DNA of 6,894 nt, taken from positions 1 through 6,894 of the forward strand of contig PMBP01000064.1 of the NCBI GenBank assembly GCA_003152975.1, read 5' to 3'. The notes under the pieces were generated by a model, which ran no database searches, had not been told where the DNA came from, and saw only the letters and a list, made by a program, of their open reading frames with translations. Source of the stretch: Phycisphaerales bacterium. GTDB lineage: Bacteria; Planctomycetota; Phycisphaerae; Sedimentisphaerales; Anaerohalosphaeraceae. Made by a program: the position numbers and the translations under genes. Below are positions 1 through 6,053 of the stretch, piece by piece (the stretch's first letter is position 1; every line of letters begins with the position of its first letter).

Positions 1-149
1 GGGCTCTGGCGGTCCATGCAGGAAAGACGGACTTCGGACTCAATCCGTCGGGGTGTCCGCTGGACATCGTGGTCGATGCACTGCGGGCGACGAAGTGTCG
101 GGAATATTGCAAACGGGCGGATCGGATCGAGAAAGCGATCGAGGATTGA
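1..149 (+). CDS. 3' end of an unidentified gene
   Basis: An open frame enters from the left edge (first full codon at position 3) and stops at TGA 147-149, giving the last 48 residues of a protein. The visible part begins ALAVHAGKTDFG and ends RADRIEKAIED. It contains three cysteines (a GCP segment and a CREYC segment) and a basic, probably helical tail. The stop lies 2 nt before the next start codon, which suggests an operon with the downstream small gene. I do not recognise the family. The fragment is too short to tell a DNA-binding or replication-associated protein from anything else. It is believed to be coding because the frame is open right up to the next gene start and its codon use resembles the neighbours. 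Confidence 0.55.
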   Translation, partial: ALAVHAGKTDFGLNPSGCPLDIVVDALRATKCREYCKRADRIEKAIED

Positions 150-151
150 CC

Positions 152-370
152 ATGCAAGGCATTCCGGTTTATGACTCCTATCAGGAATTCCTGATTGCCA
201 AAATCAGTCGGCTTCTCCGAAAAAGTGATCCTGATTTTGTGGAGAGTCTGTCGGAAGTACTTGAAAGAATCGAACCCAAAATAGCGGCCGCCGACGAGGC
301 GGAACAGGCGACAAATAATATACGATTATGCCAGAATGAAAGGAACGGAAACGATGGGAAAGCGAGCTAA
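152..370 (+). CDS. Small unidentified protein (72 aa)
   Basis: The frame opens further upstream, but the ATG at 152 is preferred. It follows the upstream stop by 2 nt and has a GAGG Shine-Dalgarno-like match at 141-144, about 7 nt away. The product begins MQGIPVYDSYQEF and is predicted helical and charged (a DFVESLSEVLERIEPKI segment), with a polar tail. It has no signal peptide, membrane segment or metal motif. Its 3' end overlaps the start of the next gene, so translation is probably coupled. The family is not recognised. Its place among small genes just ahead of a transposase recalls the short accessory genes of the early region of transposable phages, but that is inference from position only. 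Confidence 0.5.
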   Translation: MQGIPVYDSYQEFLIAKISRLLRKSDPDFVESLSEVLERIEPKIAAADEAEQATNNIRLCQNERNGNDGKAS

Positions 371-1016
371 GGAACGGCCCGCAAAGGCCACAACGGCAAC
401 GGAAAAACCGAAGGAACTTAGTTTTGCCCAAGTGAAGGCGATGCTCAATCAGGGCGCGGCGGAAAGGGAGATTGAACGGACCGCGAAGGCGGCAACGGTA
501 CCGGCGGCGACACCGGCGGAGATCGAGCGGGTTGAAAGTTTGTTGAAGCGAATGGAGATGATGGGAGTTCAGTCGGCTGCGGAAATGAAGGCGTTGGAGG
601 ATCAGATTACGCGAACCTCACGACTCATGGAGATTTGCGAAAGTATGCAGATCCTCAATGACCAGGATCGCCATGGGAAACTGGTCGAGGCCAACGCTGC
701 GAAACCGGAGGAGGCCGCAAAACCGGCAGCGGCTCCGCAAGCCCCGGCGGGAATCAAAGATCCGGGCTATGGGAATGTGATAACTTTCAACGATGAGGTC
801 CAGGGCTATTTCCAGGACACGGCAACGATCGGCGAGCTTCTCGTCGCCTTGATCTTCATGGAGACGGCGAAGCTGGATGACGGATTCGGCATGGCCATTC
901 TGGAGATCGTCAAGCGCCGGATCAAAGAGGCCACCCAAGAGGATTATTGCGGAGAAGAAAGTTACCTGTACGGGCTGCTGGTCGGAGCGCGGATGGTAGC
1001 CGCAAATTATGCCTAA
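354..1016 (+). CDS. Unidentified two-part protein upstream of the transposase (220 aa)
   Basis: Two starts are possible, ATG 336 and ATG 354. I chose 354 because AAAGGA at 339-344 is well placed as its ribosome-binding site. Starting at 336 would add six residues. The order of parts is: a basic Lys/Ala/Thr-rich N-terminus (1-20), a helical, heptad-like region around 55-105 (EIERVESLLKRMEMM onward) that could form a coiled coil, an Ala/Pro-rich linker (about 112-133), and a compact C-terminal domain (about 138-220, with FNDEVQGYF and a hydrophobic ELLVALIFME helix). No Walker A motif is visible, so it is not a MuB-like ATPase. It overlaps the transposase start by 8 nt, so the two are probably translationally coupled and may work together as an accessory or regulatory partner. 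That role is inference; the family is not recognised. Confidence 0.65.
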   Translation: MGKRAKERPAKATTATEKPKELSFAQVKAMLNQGAAEREIERTAKAATVPAATPAEIERVESLLKRMEMMGVQSAAEMKALEDQITRTSRLMEICESMQILNDQDRHGKLVEANAAKPEEAAKPAAAPQAPAGIKDPGYGNVITFNDEVQGYFQDTATIGELLVALIFMETAKLDDGFGMAILEIVKRRIKEATQEDYCGEESYLYGLLVGARMVAANYA

Positions 1017-3096
1017 ACTGATTTCCATCCTGGACGCGGCAAAGCGGCTGGGCGTTGCGATTCGAACGCTCCAGAAAAACTGCGCTCGGGGCAAGGTCAG
1101 TGGGGCGATCAAGCGGGCCGGGACATGGATGATCCCGGCCAGCTTTGATCCGCGATTGTGCGAGGTCAAGGGGCCGGAAAAGCGGGCGGGGAAGGATACA
1201 CTGCTGGACATTCCGGCGGATAAGCGGGATGAGGCGATCCGTCGGCTGGGCCTGATCGGAGAGGCGGACGCCTTTATCGGGGCGGCCGTTCGCGAGGGCC
1301 TAAACCGCTGCGATTCGCTGGAGCGGTTTGCCCTGGGCAAACAGATCAATCCCCGTACTTTGCGGCGGTGGATGGACGCATGGCGGGCTGAGGGTTTGTT
1401 GGGGCTGGTCGATAAGCGGGGCGGGCAACAGGAAAGCGAATCGATCCATCCGGCCGCCTGGGATTTTTTCAAGAGGCTGTGGCTTGATCCGCGCAGGCCG
1501 AGCGTCGTTTCGTGCCTGGGGATGGTCCGGCAACACAGCAAAGAAAACAACTTGGACTGGCAGATCCCGGCCGAGCGAACGATGTACGACCTGATTGACA
1601 GGCGAATTCCGGAGCCGACGCAGATCCTGTATCGCGAGGGGCAAGAGGCCTACGCGGCCAAGTGCGAGCCGTACATTTTGAATGACCCGGACAGCATCGA
1701 GCCGGGCGCGATCTGGGTGGGCGATCATCATTGTTTCAATGTTTGGGTCCGTCACCGGGGCGAATGGATTCGCCCCTGGGTGACGGCCTGGGAAGATATG
1801 CGATCGCGAGCGATCGTTGGGTATCATCTCTCGGATTCGCCGAATCAAACGACGATCCTCCAGGCGATGAAGGCGGCCTGCGAAAAACACGGGCCGCCGG
1901 ATTCGGTGAAAATCGACAACGGAAAAGACTACGATTCGGAGCTTTGGACGGGGACAACCAAGGCACGACGCAAGGCCCTGGGCAAAGGGTATCTCGATGA
2001 AAACACCGTCCGGGGACTCTATGGAATGTTGGGCGTCACGGTGAGTTTTGCGATTCCCTACCATCCAAAGTCAAAGGCGATCGAGCGATGGTTCGCGACG
2101 CTCGATTCGCAGTTCTGTAAGACGGTCAGGACTTACTGCGGAAAAGATACTGACAGTAGGCCGGAAGGATTGAACGAATACTTAAAAACACAAGCGGCGA
2201 TCGATGAGGCCTATACGCTGGAATCTTTTACCGCGACTGTCGGCCGATATATCGAGGCCTATAACAACACGGCCCACACAGGGCGGGGGATGGACGGGCG
2301 ATCGCCGAATGAGGTGTTGGCAACGCGGACCCGCCGGAAAGTTCTGTTGGACGGCGTGCTGGATCTGCTGTGCCAAGTCTGGAGCGGAGATCTGGTCGTC
2401 GGCAAAAACGGCGTCAAGTTTAACGGCCACTGGTTCGGGCAGTGCGATACACAGTTGTTGGCGATCCAGGGCCGCAAGGTTCGGGTGAGCTACAATCCGG
2501 CGGATCTGTCGCGGGTGAATGTGTACGATGCCGAGAGTCACCAATTCATCACGATTGCCGAGCAGGCGGCGTTTGTCCGGTACGGCGTTACGGTCGGGGA
2601 GAGCGAGAGCCGAGAGGCCCATCGGAAGATCGCCAGGGCCAAGAAAATCCATCGGGAGTACGGGAAAACCATGCAGGATCGGTTCATTGACGCGACTCAC
2701 TTGGCGATTCGGGCGGCCCAGGATAACGCCCGGCCGGAGCCGGCGGCCGCGCCGAAACCCCGGATACTCAAACCCGTCGGGACGGTGTTGGATGGGCAGG
2801 TTAAGGCCCACAAAGAGGTGGTCAACCAGAATACGGCGAAGGCGGCGAAATTGCCGGAGTTCGATATTGATTACGACTTGATGCGGCGGCCGGAAAAAAA
2901 GCTGCCGGAGTTCGAGGTCGACTGGGAGGCGATGTATGAAAGGAATCATCCACGCGAGCCGGAGACAACCAACGATCTGGGCATGGACTGGCGGGAATTG
3001 AAACAGCCGCGAACCGGCGGGGCGAACATGGATTATGTGTTGGATTTGAATCAGGATAAACCGGTGCGAAAACAAAAGAAACAACAGGCGGGCTGA
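1009..3096 (+). CDS. Mu-type DDE transposase / integrase (MuA-like)
   Basis: A full-length 695-residue protein, close to the size of MuA (about 660). Residues 3-47 (ISILDAAKRLGV...) form a MerR/excisionase-like helix-turn-helix. Residues about 70-137 (NPRTLRRWMDAW, GLVDKRGG) form a second HTH unit, like the end-binding domains of MuA. The rve catalytic core spans about 228-440 with D239 (WVGDHHCF), D303 (KIDNGKDY) and E359 (KAIERWF). The D-to-E spacing of 56 residues matches MuA (D336, E392). YHPKSKAIERWF and the later YNNTAHTGRG...SPNEVL are typical of this family. A Mu-type beta-barrel follows at about 455-525, then a basic helix, then an acidic tail with a repeated KLPEF motif. It should cleave and join DNA ends, giving random-target transposition. 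It overlaps the upstream gene by 8 nt and lies 2 nt before the prohead protease. No MuB-like ATPase gene is adjacent. All catalytic residues are present, so it is probably functional. Confidence 0.95.
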   Translation: MPKLISILDAAKRLGVAIRTLQKNCARGKVSGAIKRAGTWMIPASFDPRLCEVKGPEKRAGKDTLLDIPADKRDEAIRRLGLIGEADAFIGAAVREGLNRCDSLERFALGKQINPRTLRRWMDAWRAEGLLGLVDKRGGQQESESIHPAAWDFFKRLWLDPRRPSVVSCLGMVRQHSKENNLDWQIPAERTMYDLIDRRIPEPTQILYREGQEAYAAKCEPYILNDPDSIEPGAIWVGDHHCFNVWVRHRGEWIRPWVTAWEDMRSRAIVGYHLSDSPNQTTILQAMKAACEKHGPPDSVKIDNGKDYDSELWTGTTKARRKALGKGYLDENTVRGLYGMLGVTVSFAIPYHPKSKAIERWFATLDSQFCKTVRTYCGKDTDSRPEGLNEYLKTQAAIDEAYTLESFTATVGRYIEAYNNTAHTGRGMDGRSPNEVLATRTRRKVLLDGVLDLLCQVWSGDLVVGKNGVKFNGHWFGQCDTQLLAIQGRKVRVSYNPADLSRVNVYDAESHQFITIAEQAAFVRYGVTVGESESREAHRKIARAKKIHREYGKTMQDRFIDATHLAIRAAQDNARPEPAAAPKPRILKPVGTVLDGQVKAHKEVVNQNTAKAAKLPEFDIDYDLMRRPEKKLPEFEVDWEAMYERNHPREPETTNDLGMDWRELKQPRTGGANMDYVLDLNQDKPVRKQKKQQAG

Positions 3097-3098
3097 TT

Positions 3099-4019
3099 AT
3101 GGACAAGCAATTTAAGTTATTCGATTTTGAGGTCAAGGGCGGCGACGCGGGGACGCGGACGATTGAGTCGATTGCGTCGACACCTGCGATCGATCGGGAT
3201 GGCGAGATTATTTCGATCGAGGCCCTCAAAGCCGCCTTGCCGGGCTATCTGCGGAATCCGGTAATCCTGGCGTCGCATACTCACAAGACCGGCAACGGGG
3301 ATAGCCCCGTCGTCGGCAAGTGTATCGCGGCCCGCGTCGATTCGCAGGGGCTGCATGTCACGATCGAATTTGCCGATACGGATCTTGGCCAGCAATATTG
3401 GAAGTTGTATCAAGACAAATTTCAACGGGCTTTTTCGATCGGTTTTATGCCGATCCGTTCTGAGGAACAGACGGTCAACGGCAAACGGGTTCGGGTGTTT
3501 ACGGAGATCGAGCTCTTAGAGATAAGTTGCGTTCCCGTCCCGGCGAATCGCGACGCCCTGAGCAAAGCGGCCAAGCGCAAGGCGGGGTTTGTGGGGCGTA
3601 AACGGCAGACGGCCAAGGATCTCTTGAGCGGGCCGGGGAGCTGGAGATGGATGAAGCGATGGGACGCATGGTCCGACGCGACGGATGGGGAGCGAACCAA
3701 GAATTTCACGGCCACCGAGCAGGCGGAGTTCGGCGAGATGCATCGCAAGGCCAGGGAGTTCAGTGATGCCATGAACGCGATGCCTCTCTCTAAAGCCGAG
3801 ATCCGCGAGGACAAGGCGTACGAGAAGCGGCACGCCAAGACAATCGAGGCCTATACAATGGGGGAGATCGATGAAATGGAAATGATTGCCGCCTTTGACG
3901 GTTTGGATTTCGACGAAGGGATTGAAGAGATTGGGGATCTCGATGATATAGACGATCTCCTATGGGGCGGAAAGCAATACGATTTTGCGGCGATCGTTCG
4001 GGGGAAAAAGAATAAATGA
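3099..4019 (+). CDS. HK97-type prohead protease with long C-terminal extension
   Basis: 306 residues. Residues 1-160 match the phage prohead protease family (Peptidase U35/S78, herpesvirus assemblin-like fold). The sequence shows ESIASTPAIDRDGEII near the start, VILASHTHK with the likely catalytic His60 (or His62), FQRAFSIGF with the likely nucleophile Ser113, and LLEISCVPVPAN at 140-149, a hallmark of the family. The enzyme cleaves the N-terminal delta region of HK97-fold capsid proteins inside the immature shell and then itself. Family members are usually about 150-230 residues. Here residues about 160-306 form an extra segment: basic and Trp-containing near 180-195, helical in the middle, and strongly acidic at 255-287. 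This could act as a fused scaffold or as a capsid-targeting tail, which is inference. The ATG at 3099 lies 2 nt after the transposase stop, so both are very likely on one transcript. A capsid gene follows after a 185-nt gap. Confidence 0.93.
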   Translation: MDKQFKLFDFEVKGGDAGTRTIESIASTPAIDRDGEIISIEALKAALPGYLRNPVILASHTHKTGNGDSPVVGKCIAARVDSQGLHVTIEFADTDLGQQYWKLYQDKFQRAFSIGFMPIRSEEQTVNGKRVRVFTEIELLEISCVPVPANRDALSKAAKRKAGFVGRKRQTAKDLLSGPGSWRWMKRWDAWSDATDGERTKNFTATEQAEFGEMHRKAREFSDAMNAMPLSKAEIREDKAYEKRHAKTIEAYTMGEIDEMEMIAAFDGLDFDEGIEEIGDLDDIDDLLWGGKQYDFAAIVRGKKNK

Positions 4020-4125
4020 TGTTCGAATGTCCGGATTGTGTTCTGTGTCTCTGCGGGCGTCCCGCCGCTGCGGAGACTCTGCCGATCCGGGCTTGCGGGA
4101 TTCGGGCGTTCTCCGGCGTTGCCGG

Positions 4126-4157
4126 GGGCCGGTTAAACCACGGACCGGCCCTTTTTT
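4126..4157 (+). terminator. Intrinsic terminator after the protease gene
   Basis: A perfect 8-bp stem, GGGCCGGT (4126-4133) with ACCGGCCC (4144-4151) and a 10-nt loop, is followed directly by six T residues (4152-4157). This is a textbook Rho-independent terminator on the + strand. It lies 107 nt after the protease stop and 48 nt before the capsid start, so it should separate or attenuate capsid transcription relative to the transposase-protease unit. Confidence 0.8.
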
Positions 4158-4190
4158 CGTGGGATCGTGGGATCGATTAAACTGGCTTTG

Positions 4191-4197
4191 AAAAGGA
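4191..4197 (+). promoter_or_regulatory. Strong ribosome-binding site of the capsid gene
   Basis: AAAAGGA lies 7 nt before the ATG at 4205. It fixes that start and suggests efficient translation, as expected for a protein needed in hundreds of copies. Confidence 0.7.
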
Positions 4198-4204
4198 TTT
4201 CAAT

Positions 4205-5410
4205 ATGCCTAAAACAATGAATTTCGAGGAAAAAGTCGCCGCCGGGTTTGAAGAGGCGGGCGGCAGGATGGATGAGATTGACGGTCGTATCTCCGAAACA
4301 ACCGACGCGGTCAAGTCTCTGGAAAAGCAGATTCGCCGATACGCCGCCGCCTTTATGACCGGCGAGACGCCCGAAGGCAAGGCCTATCAATCGTTCTGGC
4401 CGACGGAAGAGCACGCCAAGGACTTCGCGCGATTGTTCCTGGTCGCGGCGGGCAAGATGTCTCCGTCGAAACTCTCGAAGGATCTCAGCGAGGGAATCGG
4501 ATCGGCGGGCGGCGTGCTGGTCCCCGATGAGATGATGAAAATCCTCATCGACCTTCTGGGCCGCTACGGGAAGTTCCGCGCCAACGCCATGCGAATCCCG
4601 ATGGGATCGGCGACATTGAAGGTTCCGAGGGTGACTTCGGATCTTTCGATCTATTGCCCCGGCGAGAGTGTCGCCCCGTCCAAGTCGGCCCCAAGCTTTT
4701 CGGGCGTCAGCTTGACCCCGAGAACCTTTGTCGCGCTGGTTGCGATCTCGTCGGAAGTCGATGAAGATTCCCTGATCGGGATCGGCGAGATCCTGGGCCA
4801 CAGTTTCACCCGCTCGATGGCCAAACAGGAAGACCTGATCGGGTTCCTGGGCGACGGAACGGCGGCCTATTTTGGCATGACCGGGATCATCGGGCAATTC
4901 CTGAAGATCTCCGACACGATGAGCAGTATCGCCGGTCTGAAGATCCAGACGACGCCCGGTACCTTTGCAGCCATAACCCTCGGAGATTTCGAGGCCACGG
5001 CTGCCCTGCTGCCCGAAGAGTTCGACGAGAACGCAAAGTGGTATGTCTCCAAGAGATTTTTCTGGAATGCCATGCACCGCGTCGCCGCCAGTGAGGGGAT
5101 CGCGAACATGTTTGAAATCCTCTCGGGTCGGAAAGAGAAGTCGTTTCTCGGATACCCGGTCGAATTTGTTTCGGCCATGCCGTCAGCGGTAGCGGCCTCG
5201 GATAAAATCGTCGCCTTGCTGGGCGATCTGAAACTCGGCGCGTATCTCGGCGAGCGCCGCGAACTGCGGATCGAAAGGTCCGAGCATGTGTATTTCGCGG
5301 AAGGTCAGATCGGATTCCGGGCAACCGAACGGATCGATGTCAACTGTTTCGGCGTCGGCGATCTCACGAATCCGGGGCCGATCGTCGGTCTGGTCAACGA
5401 TATCGCCTAA
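4205..5410 (+). CDS. HK97-fold major capsid protein
   Basis: 401 residues, a normal length for the Phage_capsid (HK97 gp5-like) family. Residues 1-97 are helical and charged (a probable coiled coil at about 6-45), which fits the delta/scaffold region removed by the protease. The mature part would begin near EGIGSAGGVLVPDEM (97-110), a signature of the family. The N-arm and E-loop region follow (PMGSATLKVPRV, SVAPSKSAPSFSGVSLTPRTF). The P and A domain regions include MAKQEDLIGFLGDGT (205-219), LGYPVEFVSAMP (315-326) and ALLGDLKLGAYLGERRELRI (337-356). The C-terminus, FRATERIDVNCFGVGD, is also typical. It should assemble into an icosahedral shell processed by the neighbouring protease. I cannot tell from sequence whether an HK97-style Lys-Asn crosslink forms. 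An encapsulin is less likely because of the dedicated protease and the long N-terminal delta-like region. Confidence 0.93.
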   Translation: MPKTMNFEEKVAAGFEEAGGRMDEIDGRISETTDAVKSLEKQIRRYAAAFMTGETPEGKAYQSFWPTEEHAKDFARLFLVAAGKMSPSKLSKDLSEGIGSAGGVLVPDEMMKILIDLLGRYGKFRANAMRIPMGSATLKVPRVTSDLSIYCPGESVAPSKSAPSFSGVSLTPRTFVALVAISSEVDEDSLIGIGEILGHSFTRSMAKQEDLIGFLGDGTAAYFGMTGIIGQFLKISDTMSSIAGLKIQTTPGTFAAITLGDFEATAALLPEEFDENAKWYVSKRFFWNAMHRVAASEGIANMFEILSGRKEKSFLGYPVEFVSAMPSAVAASDKIVALLGDLKLGAYLGERRELRIERSEHVYFAEGQIGFRATERIDVNCFGVGDLTNPGPIVGLVNDIA

Positions 5411-5419
5411 CCAAGCTGA

Positions 5420-5435
5420 ATCCCCTGCGGGGGAT
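5420..5435 (+). repeat. Small perfect hairpin after the capsid gene
   Basis: ATCCCC-TGCG-GGGGAT forms a 6-bp stem with a 4-nt loop, 9 nt after the capsid stop codon. It has no T tract, so it is more likely an mRNA-stabilising or processing hairpin than a terminator. It stands just ahead of the larger hairpin at 5446-5477. Confidence 0.4.
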
Positions 5436-5445
5436 CACCCGCGAG

Positions 5446-5480
5446 GCGGGCGGCCCGTCCAGCCCTGGGCTGCCCGCTTT
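5446..5480 (+). terminator. GC-rich hairpin, possible weak terminator, after the capsid gene
   Basis: An 11-bp stem, GCGGGCGGCCC (5446-5456) with GGGCTGCCCGC (5467-5477), contains one G-U pair and a 10-nt loop and is followed by only TTT. The stem is very stable, but the T tract is short. It could be a leaky terminator or a processing site that sets the ratio of capsid protein to the next protein. Confidence 0.5.
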
Positions 5481-5531
5481 CGCGGTCAACACAGGAAAAA
5501 AGAGATAAACAGAGACTTTTGGAGTAATCCT

Positions 5532-5978
5532 ATGGAAAGTTTGAGCAACCTGAAAATCGTGCAGATCCTTCCGCCCCAATTAAAGAACAACGGGGCGTTT
5601 ACGGGCAACACCTATGCCGATACCTTCGGCGCGGCCGAAGCCCTGTTCCTGCTCAATGTCGGAACGACAGATGTTATCGTGGGGTCCACAGACACCTCAC
5701 ACGCTCCCAAGATCGAAGAATGCGACACGACCGGGGGTTCGTACACCGATGTCACCGGCGCGGCCCTGGCGGCCGTCATAGGGGCCTCGGACGACAACAA
5801 GATTTTCGGTATCCGGGTCAATCTGAAAAAGACCCACAAACGGTACATGCGGGTCAACGCCCCGACGGCCGGAAATTCGGTCGGGGCGAATATATCGATC
5901 ACCTGTATCCTGGGCCAGCTTGCCCAATCGACGCTGGACGCTACCGGGATGGGCCTGGCGTCCCTGGTGGAAGCATAA
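5532..5978 (+). CDS. Probable phage head accessory / decoration-like protein (148 aa)
   Basis: The ATG at 5532 has a strong GGAG site at 5521-5524, 7 nt upstream. A longer upstream frame would run through the capsid 3' end and the hairpins and is rejected. The product has no signal peptide or membrane segment and looks all-beta. It shows an AAEALFLLNVGTT strand region, an IEECDTTGGSYTDVTGAAL segment, then GIRVNLKKTHKRYMRVNA and ISITCILGQL. The arrangement 'deviation/signal strand, gsYtdV, KRYmRV, then strand' resembles small structural proteins often encoded just after capsid genes in tailed phages, some of which decorate the shell. I recognise the style, not a specific family, so the role is inferred from position and pattern. 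It lies 121 nt after the capsid gene, beyond two hairpins. Confidence 0.75.
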   Translation: MESLSNLKIVQILPPQLKNNGAFTGNTYADTFGAAEALFLLNVGTTDVIVGSTDTSHAPKIEECDTTGGSYTDVTGAALAAVIGASDDNKIFGIRVNLKKTHKRYMRVNAPTAGNSVGANISITCILGQLAQSTLDATGMGLASLVEA

Positions 5979-6007
5979 GATTCCTTTCATTTGTGGTTTA
6001 ATGGCGA

Positions 6008-6043
6008 GGGCCGGGCGCGTGTCCGCGCGTCCGGCCCGCTTTT
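6008..6043 (+). terminator. GC-rich hairpin, possible terminator, before the last small gene
   Basis: GGGCCGG (6008-6014) pairs with CCGGCCC (6031-6037). An inner 5-bp extension, GCGCG (6015-6019) with CGCGC (6024-6028), closes a 4-nt loop, with a 2-nt bulge (GT, 6029-6030) on the 3' side. The stem is followed by GC and TTTT (6040-6043). It resembles the terminator at 4126-4157 in its outer GGGCCGG/CCGGCCC core. The next gene's ribosome-binding site overlaps its tail, so termination is probably incomplete. Confidence 0.5.
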
Positions 6044-6053
6044 GAGGCAAAGA

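Larger units (their letters stand above)
4020..4204 (+). other. Hairpin-rich gap between protease and capsid genes
   Basis: This gap separates two genes that are normally adjacent and co-expressed. It holds three successive inverted repeats. One has arms GTCTC (4047-4051) and GAGAC (4073-4077) around an imperfectly paired interior. The second is CCGGC-GTT-GCCGG at 4113-4125. The third is a terminator-like stem starting at 4126. An 8-nt tandem repeat, CGTGGGAT twice, occupies 4158-4173, and the capsid ribosome-binding site follows. The gap could be a structured leader controlling capsid expression. I see no convincing sigma-70 promoter in the about 33 nt between the T tract and the ribosome-binding site. 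Confidence 0.5.

Noticed and set aside
618..1550. Long minus-strand open frame (310 codons)
   Set aside because: It runs opposite the well-supported transposase and its upstream gene, has no recognisable motif, and is an expected shadow of GC-rich coding sequence.
1801..1820. Frequent CGATCG/GCGATCG words across the window as a functional repeat
   Set aside because: They fall within codons in all genes and fit GC-rich codon use (GCG ATC, GAT CG). Without genome-wide counts, enrichment cannot be claimed.
4158..4173. CGTGGGAT tandem duplication as a CRISPR-like or attachment site
   Set aside because: Only two 8-nt copies with no spacers. It is more likely chance or slippage next to the terminator.
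4133..5077. Long minus-strand open frame (314 codons) opposite the capsid gene
   Set aside because: The + strand frame matches the HK97 capsid family throughout. The opposite frame has low-complexity Arg/Gly/His content and crosses the terminator.
4205..5410. Capsid gene read as an encapsulin nanocompartment
   Set aside because: The adjacent prohead protease, the long delta-like N-terminal region and the linked transposase point to a phage-type shell rather than an encapsulin with cargo.
5286..5531. Upstream extension of the decoration-like gene
   Set aside because: It would overlap the capsid C-terminus and translate through two hairpins. The ATG at 5532 has a strong, well-placed ribosome-binding site.
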